A stretch of 64,000 nucleotides of DNA from Lachnobacterium bovis DSM 14045 (GCF_900107245.1 NZ_FNPG01000004.1:186001-250000), one strand, 5' to 3'; shown: positions 1 through 10,479, numbered from the stretch's first letter. The notes: generated from the sequence alone by a model not told the origin. Made by a program: numbers and translations.

Positions 1-789
1 CTTAGCATATTCAATACTATACTCTCCGTCTAAATAACGAAGGATTTCTTTATAACCAATTCCTTGCATTGAGACCATATCAGAAGTATATCCCTTTTCC
101 TTTAAAGAAATAACTTCCTCTAAAAGTCCCTTATCAAACATTATATCTACACGCTTGTTTATTCTATCATATAGATTATCTCTATCCTCATTTAAAACAA
201 AATATATAAAATTATAAGGTGAATCTTTCTTTTTTTCTTTTTCATTATGCTCTGATATTGGATACCCATTTAAATGATAAAATTCTATTGCCCTAATAAC
301 TCTCTTAACGTTATTGGGATGTATTTTATCATATGATTCAGGATCAATACTCTTTAGCTTTTCATGTAGTTTTTCATTGCCATTTTCTTTAGCATATTTC
401 TCTAAAGATTCTCTATATGAAGTATCAGATTCTTTTTCATCCGAAAATTCAATATCATATAACAATGCTTGAATATAAAAGCCTGTTCCACCTGCCACAA
501 TCGGAATTTGGTTATTAGCATATATTTCATCTAAAGCTTTTAATGCCATTTCCTTGAATTTAACAATATTAAATTCCTCATCCGGAAATAAATCGTCAAT
601 AAGATAATGTTTTACTCCGTTCATTTCCTCTTTAGTTACCTTAGCTGAACCAATATCCATGTATTTATAAATCTGCATTGAATCAGCCGAAATAATTGCT
701 CCATTTATAGTTTTAGCTAACTTAATAGATAAATCAGTTTTACCTACAGCTGTTGGTCCTGTTAATACAATTAAAGGTTTTTTCTTCAT
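1..789 (-). CDS. miaA: tRNA dimethylallyltransferase MiaA (partial, C-terminus beyond window)
   Basis: MiaA transfers a dimethylallyl group to N6 of A37 in tRNAs that read UNN codons. I translated this gene directly: it starts with ATG at 789 and stays open for 263 codons to the window edge, so only the C-terminal part (about 50 residues in typical members) is missing. Visible motifs are the P-loop GPTAVGKT at residues 11-18, the ISADSMQIY substrate segment, VAGGTGFYIQALL, and NNVKRVIRALE-like NVKRVIRAIEFY. It lies 28 bp downstream of mutL, giving the common clostridial order mutS-mutL-miaA, presumably one transcript. No anomaly is seen in the visible part. Confidence 0.95.
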   Translation of the reverse strand, partial: MKKKPLIVLTGPTAVGKTDLSIKLAKTINGAIISADSMQIYKYMDIGSAKVTKEEMNGVKHYLIDDLFPDEEFNIVKFKEMALKALDEIYANNQIPIVAGGTGFYIQALLYDIEFSDEKESDTSYRESLEKYAKENGNEKLHEKLKSIDPESYDKIHPNNVKRVIRAIEFYHLNGYPISEHNEKEKKKDSPYNFIYFVLNEDRDNLYDRINKRVDIMFDKGLLEEVISLKEKGYTSDMVSMQGIGYKEILRYLDGEYSIEYAK

Positions 790-817
790 TTTAATCAATC
801 CTTGTAGTGTTATATTT

Positions 818-2890
818 TTAGACTATTCTTTTAAATTTCTTCTCTATTTCAGTTTTAGTCATTGCTATAATTGTTGGTCTGCCATGCGGACAATTATATG
901 GATTCTCTATTTCTAATAAATCGTCCAAAAGTTGTTTTACTTCTGGTAAACTTATCTTGTTATTACCCTTTATTGCAGCTTTACATGACATAGTTGCAAC
1001 TTTATGCAAAATTAAATCTGATGTTGTTTTACCTTTAAACTCCATACATTCATCAATCATATCAATAAATAAATTCTTCATATCAATATTATATAAATTG
1101 TCTGGAATTGCAGTAATTTTATATTCTTTTCCACCAAAAAACTCTATGTCATATCCTAACATAGATAAATTATCTTTTATTTTTTCTAATGTTTCTTGTT
1201 CTCTATCATCTAAAGTTAAAATGATAGGAGGATTAAGAATCTGTGATGTAAATGTTTTATCTTTAAATTTTTTTAATGTTTGTTCATATAAAACTTTTTC
1301 ATGTGCTGCATGCTGATCCATGATGTATAACTCATCCCCATATTCAATCAACCAATATGTTTTAAAAAGCTGACCAATAATTTGATACGATGTTTTTGCT
1401 TTTTGTGATAAAAATTTTTCATCTATATCACCTAATGTGATTTCTTTATACTGTATATCATTATCAGTAAATTTGTCATTGTTTTTGTTTTCGACTTCCG
1501 TTGTTAAAAAACTATTTTTACTATTACTTGATGATATATATTCAGTCACATCTTGTTTTAAAAACTCATTAGAATCATTTTTTAACACATTGCCTTTATC
1601 ATCCAATACTTCTTCATTTTTATTTCCAAAAGCCATATTTAAAGCATTAGATATAGTTGAAACAGCATCACTAACTTGTTTACTATGTAATCCAGATAAT
1701 TGTGTTGTAAATTTATTGTTATTTACTCTATCTTTTTTATCTAAATTATTATTCCTAGCATTCTTTATATTTTCCTCATAGTTTTTGGTATAATTAAATG
1801 TCTCAAACGGTTCAGGAAGTATTCTTTTTTCTAAAATATGTTTTTTCTCTAATTCTTTTTTTTGCTCTAAGTCTTCATCCATTGGAACTCTAGGAATCAA
1901 TTCTCTATTTGATAATTTATCAAAAACTATATCATATAATTGTTGATAGATTTCTTCATTATGACTAAATCTAAGTTCCATTTTAGTTGGATGAACGTTA
2001 ACATCAATCATAGATCCTTCAAAATCAAAATATAGCAAAGTAAAAGGATATTGATGTTGCATTAAATAATTCTTATACCCATCTTCAATACTTTTTGATA
2101 ACAATGAGCTTTTGATATAACGTCCATTTATAAAATAGTTTTCATAGTTTCTATTACCTCTTGTAATAATCGGTTTTCCTAAAAAACCATTAATTTTAAA
2201 CAAAGGTGTTTCTACTTCTACATCAATAAGTGAACTTGCGATTTCGCGACCATATATTTGATATACAAGATCTTTTATATTAGAATTACCCGATGTATGT
2301 AACTTAGTTTTATTATTACTTATAAATTTAAAAGATATATCTGGATGTGATAAAGCTAATTTTTCTACCACATCCGCTATGTAGTTACCCTCTGTCGTTG
2401 GTGACTTTAGAAACTTTCTTCTGGCAGGAGTGTTAAAAAAAATATCTTTCACAATAAATGTTGTACCCTCAGGTGCACCTATTTCTGTATTAGAAATTTC
2501 TTTAGATCCCTCAATAATATATCTTGTTCCTGTCAAATCATCATACGTTTTTGTAATTAATTCTACTCGTGCGATAGCGGAGATACTAGATAACGCCTCA
2601 CCTCTAAATCCAAGGGAAGATACACTCAATAAATCCTCCGCTGTTTTGATTTTACTAGTAGAATGTCTTAAAAATGCAATTGGAATATCACTCTTTTTAA
2701 TTCCACTACCGTTATCTGTTATACGTATTAAGGAAATACCACCCTCCTTGATTTCAACTGTAATTGCAGTTGCTCCTGAATCAATCGAGTTTTCTACTAA
2801 TTCCTTAACAACAGATTTTGGACGTTCTACTACTTCTCCAGCAGCAATTTTATCAATAGTCTCTCTTGCTAATAACTCTATCTTCCCCAT
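818..2890 (-). CDS. mutL: DNA mismatch repair protein MutL
   Basis: MutL couples MutS mismatch recognition to strand incision. The 690-residue product has the N-terminal GHKL ATPase motifs (EVVERPKSVVKELVENSIDSGA, then DNGSGI and the GFRGEAL lid), a low-conservation linker of about 340-480 rich in N, K and S, and a C-terminal dimerisation domain. That domain contains DQHAAHEKVLYE beginning at D525, the DQHA(X)2E(X)4E metal-binding endonuclease motif, plus CPHGRPT near the end. It should therefore be the endonuclease-active type used by bacteria without MutH. ATG is preceded by AGGAGG. It follows mutS by 46 bp. Confidence 0.97.
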   Translation of the reverse strand: MGKIELLARETIDKIAAGEVVERPKSVVKELVENSIDSGATAITVEIKEGGISLIRITDNGSGIKKSDIPIAFLRHSTSKIKTAEDLLSVSSLGFRGEALSSISAIARVELITKTYDDLTGTRYIIEGSKEISNTEIGAPEGTTFIVKDIFFNTPARRKFLKSPTTEGNYIADVVEKLALSHPDISFKFISNNKTKLHTSGNSNIKDLVYQIYGREIASSLIDVEVETPLFKINGFLGKPIITRGNRNYENYFINGRYIKSSLLSKSIEDGYKNYLMQHQYPFTLLYFDFEGSMIDVNVHPTKMELRFSHNEEIYQQLYDIVFDKLSNRELIPRVPMDEDLEQKKELEKKHILEKRILPEPFETFNYTKNYEENIKNARNNNLDKKDRVNNNKFTTQLSGLHSKQVSDAVSTISNALNMAFGNKNEEVLDDKGNVLKNDSNEFLKQDVTEYISSSNSKNSFLTTEVENKNNDKFTDNDIQYKEITLGDIDEKFLSQKAKTSYQIIGQLFKTYWLIEYGDELYIMDQHAAHEKVLYEQTLKKFKDKTFTSQILNPPIILTLDDREQETLEKIKDNLSMLGYDIEFFGGKEYKITAIPDNLYNIDMKNLFIDMIDECMEFKGKTTSDLILHKVATMSCKAAIKGNNKISLPEVKQLLDDLLEIENPYNCPHGRPTIIAMTKTEIEKKFKRIV

Positions 2891-2936
2891 TGTTTCCTCC
2901 TGTTTCTTAATTATTAACTATAAATCATATGATTCT

Positions 2937-5609
2937 TTATTTATTATTTGCTTTTGACTGCAATTCATATAATTTATTTAATGCCTCTATTGGTGTCATA
3001 TTTGATATATCAAGTGCTTTTATTTCATCTATAACTTCATTTGAACCAAGATTCATATTGTTAAATGCATCAAATAATGAAATCTGATTGCTATCAACAT
3101 CATCTAATTTTTTAGGAGACTTTGTTTTTTTACTTTTTTTAACTGGTACATCAACTGTGATACTTTTTACTGTTTCAGTTATATCATTTTGAGTTAGTTC
3201 TTCAACAATTTCTTTTGCACGTTCTATTACAGAATTTGGTACGCCTGCAAGTTTTGCAACTTGTATACCATAACTCTTATCTGCGCCACCTTTAACAATT
3301 TTTCTAAGGAAAACAATATCATCCCCCTTTTCCTTTACTGCGATGCAATAATTGTTAACGCTTGCAATTTTACCTTCTAACTCAGTTAATTCATGATAAT
3401 GCGTTGCAAACAAAGTCTTTGCTCCTAAAATGTTAGGATTACTTATATGTTCAACTACAGCCCATGCTATACTTAATCCATCGAATGTAGATGTTCCTCG
3501 TCCTATTTCATCTAAAATCAATAATGATTTGCTAGTAGCACATCTTAAAATATTAGCAACTTCATTCATTTCTACCATAAAAGTACTCTGACCACTTGCA
3601 AGATCATCTGAAGCTCCTACTCTGGTGAATATTCTATCAACTATACCAATATCAGCTGATGCAGCAGGAACAAAGCATCCTATCTGAGCCATTAAAACTA
3701 TAATAGCACTTTGTCTCATATAAGTAGATTTACCAGCCATATTAGGGCCTGTAATAATTGCTACTCTATTGTTATTATTATCTAAATATGTATCATTTGA
3801 AATAAACATATCATTTTTTATCATCTTTTCTACTACTGGATGTCTACCTGCCTTTATATTGATAACACCATCATTGTTAATATTAGGACGACAATAATTA
3901 TTCTTTTCTGCTACAGTAGCAAGGGACACAAACACATCTAGTTTAGCTATTGCCTTAGCAGTTGCCTGAATTCTTGCAATATTATTTGATATTTCATCTC
4001 TTATTTCTTTGAACAAGTCATATTCCATTGATACAAGCTTATCCTCTGAACCAAGTATCATATCTTCTAATTCTTTCAACTTTGGTGTTATATATCTTTC
4101 AGCATTAGTAAGTGTTTGTTTTCTAACATAATAATCCGGTACTAATTCTTTATATGAATTTGTAACTTCTAGATAATATCCAAAAACTTTATTATATTTG
4201 ATTTTTAGATTCTTAATTCCAGTTTTTTCCTTTTCTTCTGCTTCAAGTTCAGCTAACCACTGTTTTCCTTCTGTTTTTGCACGTCTTAATTTATCTACTA
4301 TTTCATTATAGCCATCTTTGATTATGTCACCATCTTTTGTACTAATAGGTGGTTCCTCATTAATTGACTTATCTAATAAATCATGCAAATCTGTAAGACA
4401 ATCAAAATTTGATTTAATTTCTCGTAATAAATCACAAGACAAATCATTCAACTGTGCATAAATAGGTGGTAACATTTTTAATGAATTTCTAAATGCAATC
4501 AAATCTCTTGGATTAGCTGTCTGGTAAGAAATTCTTGTAATTAGTCTTTCTAAATCATAAATTGGATTCAAATATTCTCTCAATTCTTCTCTAGTAATAG
4601 CATGATTATTTAAATCTTCAATAAAATCTTGTCTTTTTATGATTTCGTCCTTATCAATCAAAGGTTGTTCTACATAATTTCTTAATAATCTAGCTCCCAT
4701 AGCAGTCTTAGTCTTATCTAATACCCATAAAAGAGAACCTCTTTTTTGCTTTTCTCTAAGAGTTTCTACTAATTCTAGATTCCTGCGTGAAGAACTGTCG
4801 ATTATCATGTATTTACCAATCGAATATGGTTGTATTGTTAAAATATTAGCAAGTGAATTTTTCTGTGTTTCGTACAAATATTTTAGAATTGCACCAGCTG
4901 AAACACTTCCTGCATCATAATCTGCAAGACCTAAACCTTCAAGTGATTTAACTTTAAAATGATCAAACAATGTCTCCTGAACTGTTTCATTTCCAAAATA
5001 CCATGCATCTATAGCTGAAATAACAATGTTTAATCTTTCCCTTAAATCATCAATATCTACTCCACTAATAAAAAATGAATCATTGCATATTATTTCTGAA
5101 GGAACGAACTTATTAATTTCATCAATTAGTTTACGTTTTGTATCAACCTGTGTAACGAAAAAATCACCTGTAGTAACGTCCACTGTTGCAATTCCGTATA
5201 CATCTTCTACACAAACTATACACATTAAATAATTATTCTTTGTTTCATCTAATGCTGTCATATTAATGTTAGTACCTGGAGTTACAACCCTTACAACCTC
5301 TCTTTTTACCATACCTTTTGCTGTTTTAGGATCTTCAACTTGCTCACAAATTGCAACTTTATGTCCATTAGATACTAATTTATTAATATACACGTCTGCT
5401 GAATGATATGGTATTCCACACATTGGAGCTCTTTCTGATAATCCGCAAGCTTTTCCAGTTAAAGTTAATTCAAGTTCTTTAGAAACAACTTTTGCATCAT
5501 CAAAAAACATTTCATAAAAATCGCCTAAACGATAAAAAACTATACAATCTTTATTTTCTTCTTTTGTTTGAAGATAATGTTTCATCATTGGAGTTAATTC
5601 TTCAGCCAC
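2937..5609 (-). CDS. mutS: DNA mismatch repair protein MutS
   Basis: MutS recognises base-base mismatches and small loops. At 890 residues it is of normal length. The N-terminal mismatch-binding domain carries the GDFYEMF Phe-x-Glu motif; the C-terminal ABC-type ATPase has Walker A GPNMAGKST starting at residue 621, a Walker B LILDEIGRGTSTFDG segment and ATHYHEL. A variable K/S-rich tail (from about 815) precedes the short C-terminal helical region. Translation starts with GTG (5609) behind GAGGAAC. It is the first gene of the mutS-mutL-miaA set. Confidence 0.97.
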   Translation of the reverse strand: MAEELTPMMKHYLQTKEENKDCIVFYRLGDFYEMFFDDAKVVSKELELTLTGKACGLSERAPMCGIPYHSADVYINKLVSNGHKVAICEQVEDPKTAKGMVKREVVRVVTPGTNINMTALDETKNNYLMCIVCVEDVYGIATVDVTTGDFFVTQVDTKRKLIDEINKFVPSEIICNDSFFISGVDIDDLRERLNIVISAIDAWYFGNETVQETLFDHFKVKSLEGLGLADYDAGSVSAGAILKYLYETQKNSLANILTIQPYSIGKYMIIDSSSRRNLELVETLREKQKRGSLLWVLDKTKTAMGARLLRNYVEQPLIDKDEIIKRQDFIEDLNNHAITREELREYLNPIYDLERLITRISYQTANPRDLIAFRNSLKMLPPIYAQLNDLSCDLLREIKSNFDCLTDLHDLLDKSINEEPPISTKDGDIIKDGYNEIVDKLRRAKTEGKQWLAELEAEEKEKTGIKNLKIKYNKVFGYYLEVTNSYKELVPDYYVRKQTLTNAERYITPKLKELEDMILGSEDKLVSMEYDLFKEIRDEISNNIARIQATAKAIAKLDVFVSLATVAEKNNYCRPNINNDGVINIKAGRHPVVEKMIKNDMFISNDTYLDNNNNRVAIITGPNMAGKSTYMRQSAIIVLMAQIGCFVPAASADIGIVDRIFTRVGASDDLASGQSTFMVEMNEVANILRCATSKSLLILDEIGRGTSTFDGLSIAWAVVEHISNPNILGAKTLFATHYHELTELEGKIASVNNYCIAVKEKGDDIVFLRKIVKGGADKSYGIQVAKLAGVPNSVIERAKEIVEELTQNDITETVKSITVDVPVKKSKKTKSPKKLDDVDSNQISLFDAFNNMNLGSNEVIDEIKALDISNMTPIEALNKLYELQSKANNK

Positions 5610-5647
5610 TTTTTGTTCCTCTTTCTTATAATTTTATTGATTCATTA

Positions 5648-7234
5648 CTAATACATTGGTTTAAATTGTTGTATGATTTTTTCCGCAACCTTCAAACCAT
5701 CCATTGCAGCAGATGTAATTCCTCCGGCAAAACCTGCGCCCTCTCCGCACGGATACAAACCTGCAATATTACTTTCAAAATTAATATTTCTATTTATTCT
5801 TATAGGTGACGATGTTCTTGTTTCCATTCCCGATAAAATAGCATCGTAACGATCAAAACCTGTAATAATATTTGAAAAATGTTTCATACCTTCTATGAAA
5901 GAAATTTCCATATCACTAGACATTAATCCTCTAAGATTTGATAATACAGCAGTGCCTTTTGTCGTACTGCAAAAATCACCATAATCCTTTGACGCTATAT
6001 TTTTTTCAAAATCACCAAACAATTGCTGTGGAATCTTACCTTCACCTAATTTATAATTTTTTTCTTCTAGCATTCTTTGATAATACATTCCTGCTAAAGG
6101 ACCATCGAATCCAAAATCATTAGGATTTACTGATACTATAATAGCACTGTTTGCATTACTTCCTGCACGATGAGAATAACTCATACCATTAACAACTAAT
6201 CTTCCTTCCTCTGAAGATGAATTTACAACATAACCGCCTGGGCACATGCAAAATGAATATACACCTCTTCCATTAGGAAAATTCGAAGTCACTTTATATG
6301 GAGAAGCTGGTAATTTTTCACAATATTTGCTACCATACATTTCTTCATTTATCATTCTTTGTGGATGTTCTACTCTAAAACCAACCGCAAAACTCTTAGC
6401 CTGCATTTCCACATTATGTTTATGCAATGTCTCAAATGTTTGTCTTGCACTGTGGCCTAATGCCAAAATAATAGTTTCAGACCTAATAAGTGAACCATCC
6501 TGTACTATTACACCACAAATTTTTGAATTTTCTATAACAAAATCTATAACTCTTGTATTGAATTTAAATTCACAACCTTTTTCTATTAAATAATTACGCA
6601 TATTGGCAATTACTTTACATAATACATCAGTTCCAATATGTGGTTTGTTATCGTACAAAATATTCTCATTTGCTCCAAATCTAACAAAAGTCTCTAAAAC
6701 ATATCTATTACGACCTGTTTTATCTTTAACAGCTGTATTTAGCTTTCCATCTGAAAATGTTCCTGCTCCGCCCTCGCCAAATTGAACATTACTATAAGGA
6801 CTTAAAATACCAGTCTTCCAAAACTTTTCAACATCTTCCTGACGTTCTTCCACTTTTTTTCCTTGTTCTAAAACAATTGGCATAAAACCTGCTTCTGTTA
6901 GTAAAAAAGCTGCAAAAAGGCCTGCAGGGCCTGCACCTACTACAATCGGTCTAACTGACAAATCTTTGTCACCTAACTGTGGAATTTTATATGTAATCTC
7001 TTTAATTGGCATAACTGATTTCATACGTATATGAGATAATATTTTTTCTTCATTTTTTATTTCAACATTAACTGAATATACCCAATAAATTTCAGGTTTT
7101 TTTCTTGCATCTATTGATTTTTTTATAATTTTATATAAAAACTCTTTTTTTGTTTTTAAAATAGATGCTATTTTATTTTTTAAATCCTCTTCATTATGCT
7201 CTAAAGGCAATTTGATTTGATTAATTCTTATCAT
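5648..7234 (-). CDS. FAD-dependent dehydrogenase, COG2509-type
   Basis: This is a 528-residue flavoprotein of an uncharacterised but widespread family of FAD-dependent dehydrogenases. Visible features are an N-terminal RNA-binding-like alpha/beta domain of about 90 residues, then the Rossmann FAD motif VVGAGPAGLFAAFLL, ALGHSARQTF and the C-terminal YPCGEGAGFAGGITSAAMDG signature that closes the FAD site. The substrate is unknown. I moved the start to ATG 7234, which is preceded by AAAGGA; the longer frame to 7264 adds ten K/N/E-rich residues and has no better ribosome binding site. It lies 38 bp upstream of mutS in the same direction. Confidence 0.88.
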   Translation of the reverse strand: MIRINQIKLPLEHNEEDLKNKIASILKTKKEFLYKIIKKSIDARKKPEIYWVYSVNVEIKNEEKILSHIRMKSVMPIKEITYKIPQLGDKDLSVRPIVVGAGPAGLFAAFLLTEAGFMPIVLEQGKKVEERQEDVEKFWKTGILSPYSNVQFGEGGAGTFSDGKLNTAVKDKTGRNRYVLETFVRFGANENILYDNKPHIGTDVLCKVIANMRNYLIEKGCEFKFNTRVIDFVIENSKICGVIVQDGSLIRSETIILALGHSARQTFETLHKHNVEMQAKSFAVGFRVEHPQRMINEEMYGSKYCEKLPASPYKVTSNFPNGRGVYSFCMCPGGYVVNSSSEEGRLVVNGMSYSHRAGSNANSAIIVSVNPNDFGFDGPLAGMYYQRMLEEKNYKLGEGKIPQQLFGDFEKNIASKDYGDFCSTTKGTAVLSNLRGLMSSDMEISFIEGMKHFSNIITGFDRYDAILSGMETRTSSPIRINRNINFESNIAGLYPCGEGAGFAGGITSAAMDGLKVAEKIIQQFKPMY

Positions 7235-7290
7235 ATTTTTTCCTTTTTCTGTTTTTTTATTCAATTTTTAAATTTATTTTATGAGTTATA

Positions 7291-8706
7291 TTATTTAGCC
7301 GCATTTAAACCTGCTATGTAACCACTCGTCCAAGCCCATTGCAAATTGTATCCACCACAGATTCCATCTACATCAAGCAATTCACCTGCAAAGAACAAAT
7401 TATTATACAATGTTGATTCTAGAGTATTTGCATCAATTTCATTTGAATTAATACCACCTGAACACGCCTGAGCAAACTCATAACCACGACTTTTTTCAAT
7501 AATAACCTGATAGTGCTTAATTGAATCAACTAGTTTATTTATCATATCATTTATTGTTTTTTCTAATGACATGTTTCGTTTAATGATTCCTTTTTTGGTA
7601 AAAGAAGAATCCATTTTTGCATAATTGAATAATTCATTCCACATCTTATCTGGCAAAATACCATTTAAAATATATTTAAATTCTTTTTTATCTGGCAGAA
7701 TTAAAGCATTATTCTTTAAACACTGCTTTAAATTTTCCGCTGAAATATCCGTTAAAAAATCAATTTCTCCCATAACCGTTTTTTTTGACAATAATAATTC
7801 TGAAATACTATGACTCACCTGAAAAACAGGAATTCCTGAAATCCCGTAATCAGTGATTTGTATTTCTCCAGTATTTTTATTTAGCACTTTTCCATTATCA
7901 AGAATTGATATTTGTCCTTTCACCCTTACACCAGCCATCTTTTTAAATGCATTACCTTTACAATAAAAACCACATAAAACAGGTAAAATAGAAGTGAATG
8001 TATGTCCAAGCTTTTGGATTAATTCAAAGGAACTTCCATCACTACCCAACTTAGGAGAAGCTAATAAACCTGTTGCAAAAATAAGACTTTTACACTCATA
8101 TAAAAACATTCTTTTTTGTGTAACTGCATTATTATTGCTTTTATTACTGTTCCTTTTACTATTGCTATTTTTGTTATGTTTATTATCTTTACTGATTTTT
8201 TTATTTTTTTCTAAACCAGCAGACGATACATCCGCCACATTTTCTATGGTATATCCTTTTATTATATATTCCGAAATAGAATCACATGGTCTAACATCTT
8301 TAATAGCCTTTATCTCTAAAACACTGCTATTTAAACAAATAGTTACGCCACATCTCATAAGTTCTAATTCAAGTGCTGTTACAATAGATGATGCCTGATT
8401 TGAATTTGGATAATAATATCCATTTTTTTCATATGACAAAACACCAATTTTATTAAAAAAATCTATTACATTTTTTTCCGAAAAAACGCCAAAAATATTA
8501 TTGCTTAATTCTTCGTTTCCAAAAAAACATTCTTTTTTCATATATGCATTAGTAAAATTGCATTTTCCATTTCCTGTAGCATATATTTTTTTCCCGAGTT
8601 TGTTCTCTTTATCTATTAAAAGAACTGATTTATTCTGACGGGCTGCTGTTATTGCTGCCATAATGCCAGACGCTCCGGCTCCGATAATTATCACATCATA
8701 TTTCAT
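7291..8706 (-). CDS. NAD(P)/FAD-dependent oxidoreductase, HI0933/BaiN-like family
   Basis: A 471-residue flavoprotein of the HI0933 (COG2081) family, which includes BaiN-type steroid-reducing enzymes and the YhiN group; the physiological substrate is usually unknown. It begins MKYDVIIIGAGASGIMAA with the dinucleotide motif, has LIFATGLLASPKLGSDGS mid-way and ends with FAGELLDVDGICGGYNLQWAWTSG, the family hallmark. An unusual asparagine/lysine/serine-rich stretch of about 40 residues (roughly residues 165-205) interrupts the domain just before the conserved FATG strand. ATG 8706 is chosen because the family consensus starts there; the 15 upstream residues in the open frame are not conserved. 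Confidence 0.9.
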   Translation of the reverse strand: MKYDVIIIGAGASGIMAAITAARQNKSVLLIDKENKLGKKIYATGNGKCNFTNAYMKKECFFGNEELSNNIFGVFSEKNVIDFFNKIGVLSYEKNGYYYPNSNQASSIVTALELELMRCGVTICLNSSVLEIKAIKDVRPCDSISEYIIKGYTIENVADVSSAGLEKNKKISKDNKHNKNSNSKRNSNKSNNNAVTQKRMFLYECKSLIFATGLLASPKLGSDGSSFELIQKLGHTFTSILPVLCGFYCKGNAFKKMAGVRVKGQISILDNGKVLNKNTGEIQITDYGISGIPVFQVSHSISELLLSKKTVMGEIDFLTDISAENLKQCLKNNALILPDKKEFKYILNGILPDKMWNELFNYAKMDSSFTKKGIIKRNMSLEKTINDMINKLVDSIKHYQVIIEKSRGYEFAQACSGGINSNEIDANTLESTLYNNLFFAGELLDVDGICGGYNLQWAWTSGYIAGLNAAK

Positions 8707-8745
8707 AAAATATCTCTTTTCTTTAATTATTGATAAATTACAATA

Positions 8746-8797
8746 GGGCACATCATTAATCCTTATTATAACATAATAATAGAATTAATTAGTGCCC
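8746..8797 (-). promoter_or_regulatory. Candidate extended -10 promoter inside an inverted repeat, upstream of the HI0933-family gene
   Basis: On the minus strand TG-T-TATAAT (TATAAT at 8770-8765) lies about 60 bp before the start at 8706. It is enclosed by arms GGGCAC (8746-8751) plus ATTAAT (8755-8760) and the matching ATTAAT (8784-8789) plus GTGCCC (8792-8797). The repeat could be an operator, or a terminator for the flippase gene that ends at 8805, although no long U-run follows it on the minus strand. Confidence 0.4.
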
Positions 8798-8804
8798 ATT
8801 TTTA

Positions 8805-10466
8805 CTACATTAAATGTACCATTTTTGCCATTTTAACCAATTGTCTTCCACCTGGGAAATGTCTAAGTTCATCTTCTGTAAGTCCCTTAAGAAGTAATAA
8901 TAATACTCCATAAGAAATAAATGCCACAACAAATGCAAAAATAACTGCCACAGAATTTCTTCTGATAATTTTATATACTCCGTGATATGTGAAGAATGTA
9001 AGCACTCCCATAATTACTGAGCATAAAGCTGGGATAATATACGTTTTTTTATACTCCCTTTCAAACCCACTATATTTCACTATTGCTTTACTATTTAAAA
9101 TACACATAATAAATGCAAAAAATGTATTTGCAATTACTACCGCATAAATTCCTAATCTAAAAGCTAACATTAAAAAGATTAACAATAATACATGAGTTAC
9201 TAAAGCAATACAAGCATTGATTACTGGAATTTTTAGTTTATCAATACCTTGTAATAAACCATTTGATAGTGTTGATATTGAATAAAAAATAATAGCTACA
9301 GAGCCAATCAACATCATGTTAGTTGCAACATCAATATTTCCAACTGTTGTTGGGAAAAGCAAAATTAAAATTGGGCGAGCTAAAGCCATTAATCCAACTG
9401 TACAAGGGAAAGCAATTACCATTATAAATCTAGTTGATGCTTGAATCTGATGACGCACAGCTTCTAAATCACCTTGTGCATATGAAGATGTTAATTTAGG
9501 AACAGCTGATGCTACCATAGCTGAAGCTATCGAAATAGGTACATTAATCAACAAACGATATTTTCCGGTAAACACACCATACCAGGCATCAGTTTTATCT
9601 GGTAAATATCCTTGCAAAGCAGCAATGTTTTTAAAAATACCCTGATCAATACTTGCACTAATATTATAAACTGTTGTACTTAAAAGAACTGGAATAATAG
9701 TAGCAATAAGTATTTTCATTGTATATGAAAAAGAATCAACTTCCACATTATGTTCTTTTTTCATTTTTTTCTTAAAGACTTTTAAGTAAGTGACAAAAAT
9801 AATACACACAAAAATCAATGCTGCTACTGATCCCATCAAGGTACCAAGTGTTCCACCTGCTGCACCATATGCTGCTGAATAATGTTCCTTGTCACCTAAT
9901 ACTTCTCCAATACGTTTTCCATAATTGTACAATACATACGCTGCCCAAACACTAACTACTGCATTAACAATCTGTTCAATTACTTGAGATACTGCGCTTG
10001 GTACCATTGTGCCTGTACCCTGAAAAAATCCTCTTATAACACCCAAAACAGCTACAACAACTAATCCAGGGCCTAAAACTCTTAACGCATAAGCACTCAT
10101 AGGAGTATTCATAATACCTGCTAAATAATCCGCACCAAAAAATACAATTAATGAAACAGTTCCACCCGATACTGCTGCAAAAACAAGCGCACCTTTTAAT
10201 ATTTGATATGCACCTGTTTTATTGCCTTGACCCAACTTAGCAGATACAAGTTTAGAAACAGCTAGGGGCAAACTATATGATGAAATAATAAGCATAACAT
10301 TATATATTTCAAAAGCTGTACCATAGTATCCAATTCCAACGTCTTTTAAAATAGCTGTCATCGGTAACCTATAGACCAAGCCTATTATTCGACTTATTAT
10401 TGATGCCATTGCAAGAATTGAACCCTGCACTAAAAAATTTGACCTGTTTTTCTTTGACTGACTCAT
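8805..10466 (-). CDS. Polysaccharide/lipid II flippase of the SpoVB/MurJ (MOP) superfamily
   Basis: A 553-residue integral membrane protein with about 14 hydrophobic segments. The N-terminus contains SIISRIIGLVYRLPMTAILKDVGIGYYGTAF, the pattern of SpoVB/YtgP-type oligosaccharide flippases. Members move lipid-linked peptidoglycan or polysaccharide precursors across the membrane. SpoVB-like and YtgP/MurJ-like roles cannot be told apart here. The ATG is preceded by TGAGGAAATAAA. It follows the YerB-like lipoprotein gene by 13 bp, so both are probably co-transcribed. Confidence 0.85.
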   Translation of the reverse strand: MSQSKKNRSNFLVQGSILAMASIISRIIGLVYRLPMTAILKDVGIGYYGTAFEIYNVMLIISSYSLPLAVSKLVSAKLGQGNKTGAYQILKGALVFAAVSGGTVSLIVFFGADYLAGIMNTPMSAYALRVLGPGLVVVAVLGVIRGFFQGTGTMVPSAVSQVIEQIVNAVVSVWAAYVLYNYGKRIGEVLGDKEHYSAAYGAAGGTLGTLMGSVAALIFVCIIFVTYLKVFKKKMKKEHNVEVDSFSYTMKILIATIIPVLLSTTVYNISASIDQGIFKNIAALQGYLPDKTDAWYGVFTGKYRLLINVPISIASAMVASAVPKLTSSYAQGDLEAVRHQIQASTRFIMVIAFPCTVGLMALARPILILLFPTTVGNIDVATNMMLIGSVAIIFYSISTLSNGLLQGIDKLKIPVINACIALVTHVLLLIFLMLAFRLGIYAVVIANTFFAFIMCILNSKAIVKYSGFEREYKKTYIIPALCSVIMGVLTFFTYHGVYKIIRRNSVAVIFAFVVAFISYGVLLLLLKGLTEDELRHFPGGRQLVKMAKMVHLM

Positions 10467-10479
10467 TTTATTTCCTCAA

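Noticed and set aside
7994-8398. Plus-strand frame with a very hydrophobic poly-leucine core, looking like a membrane protein
   Set aside because: It is the antisense of the Asn/Lys/Ser-rich insert in the flavoenzyme gene; no ribosome site supports it.
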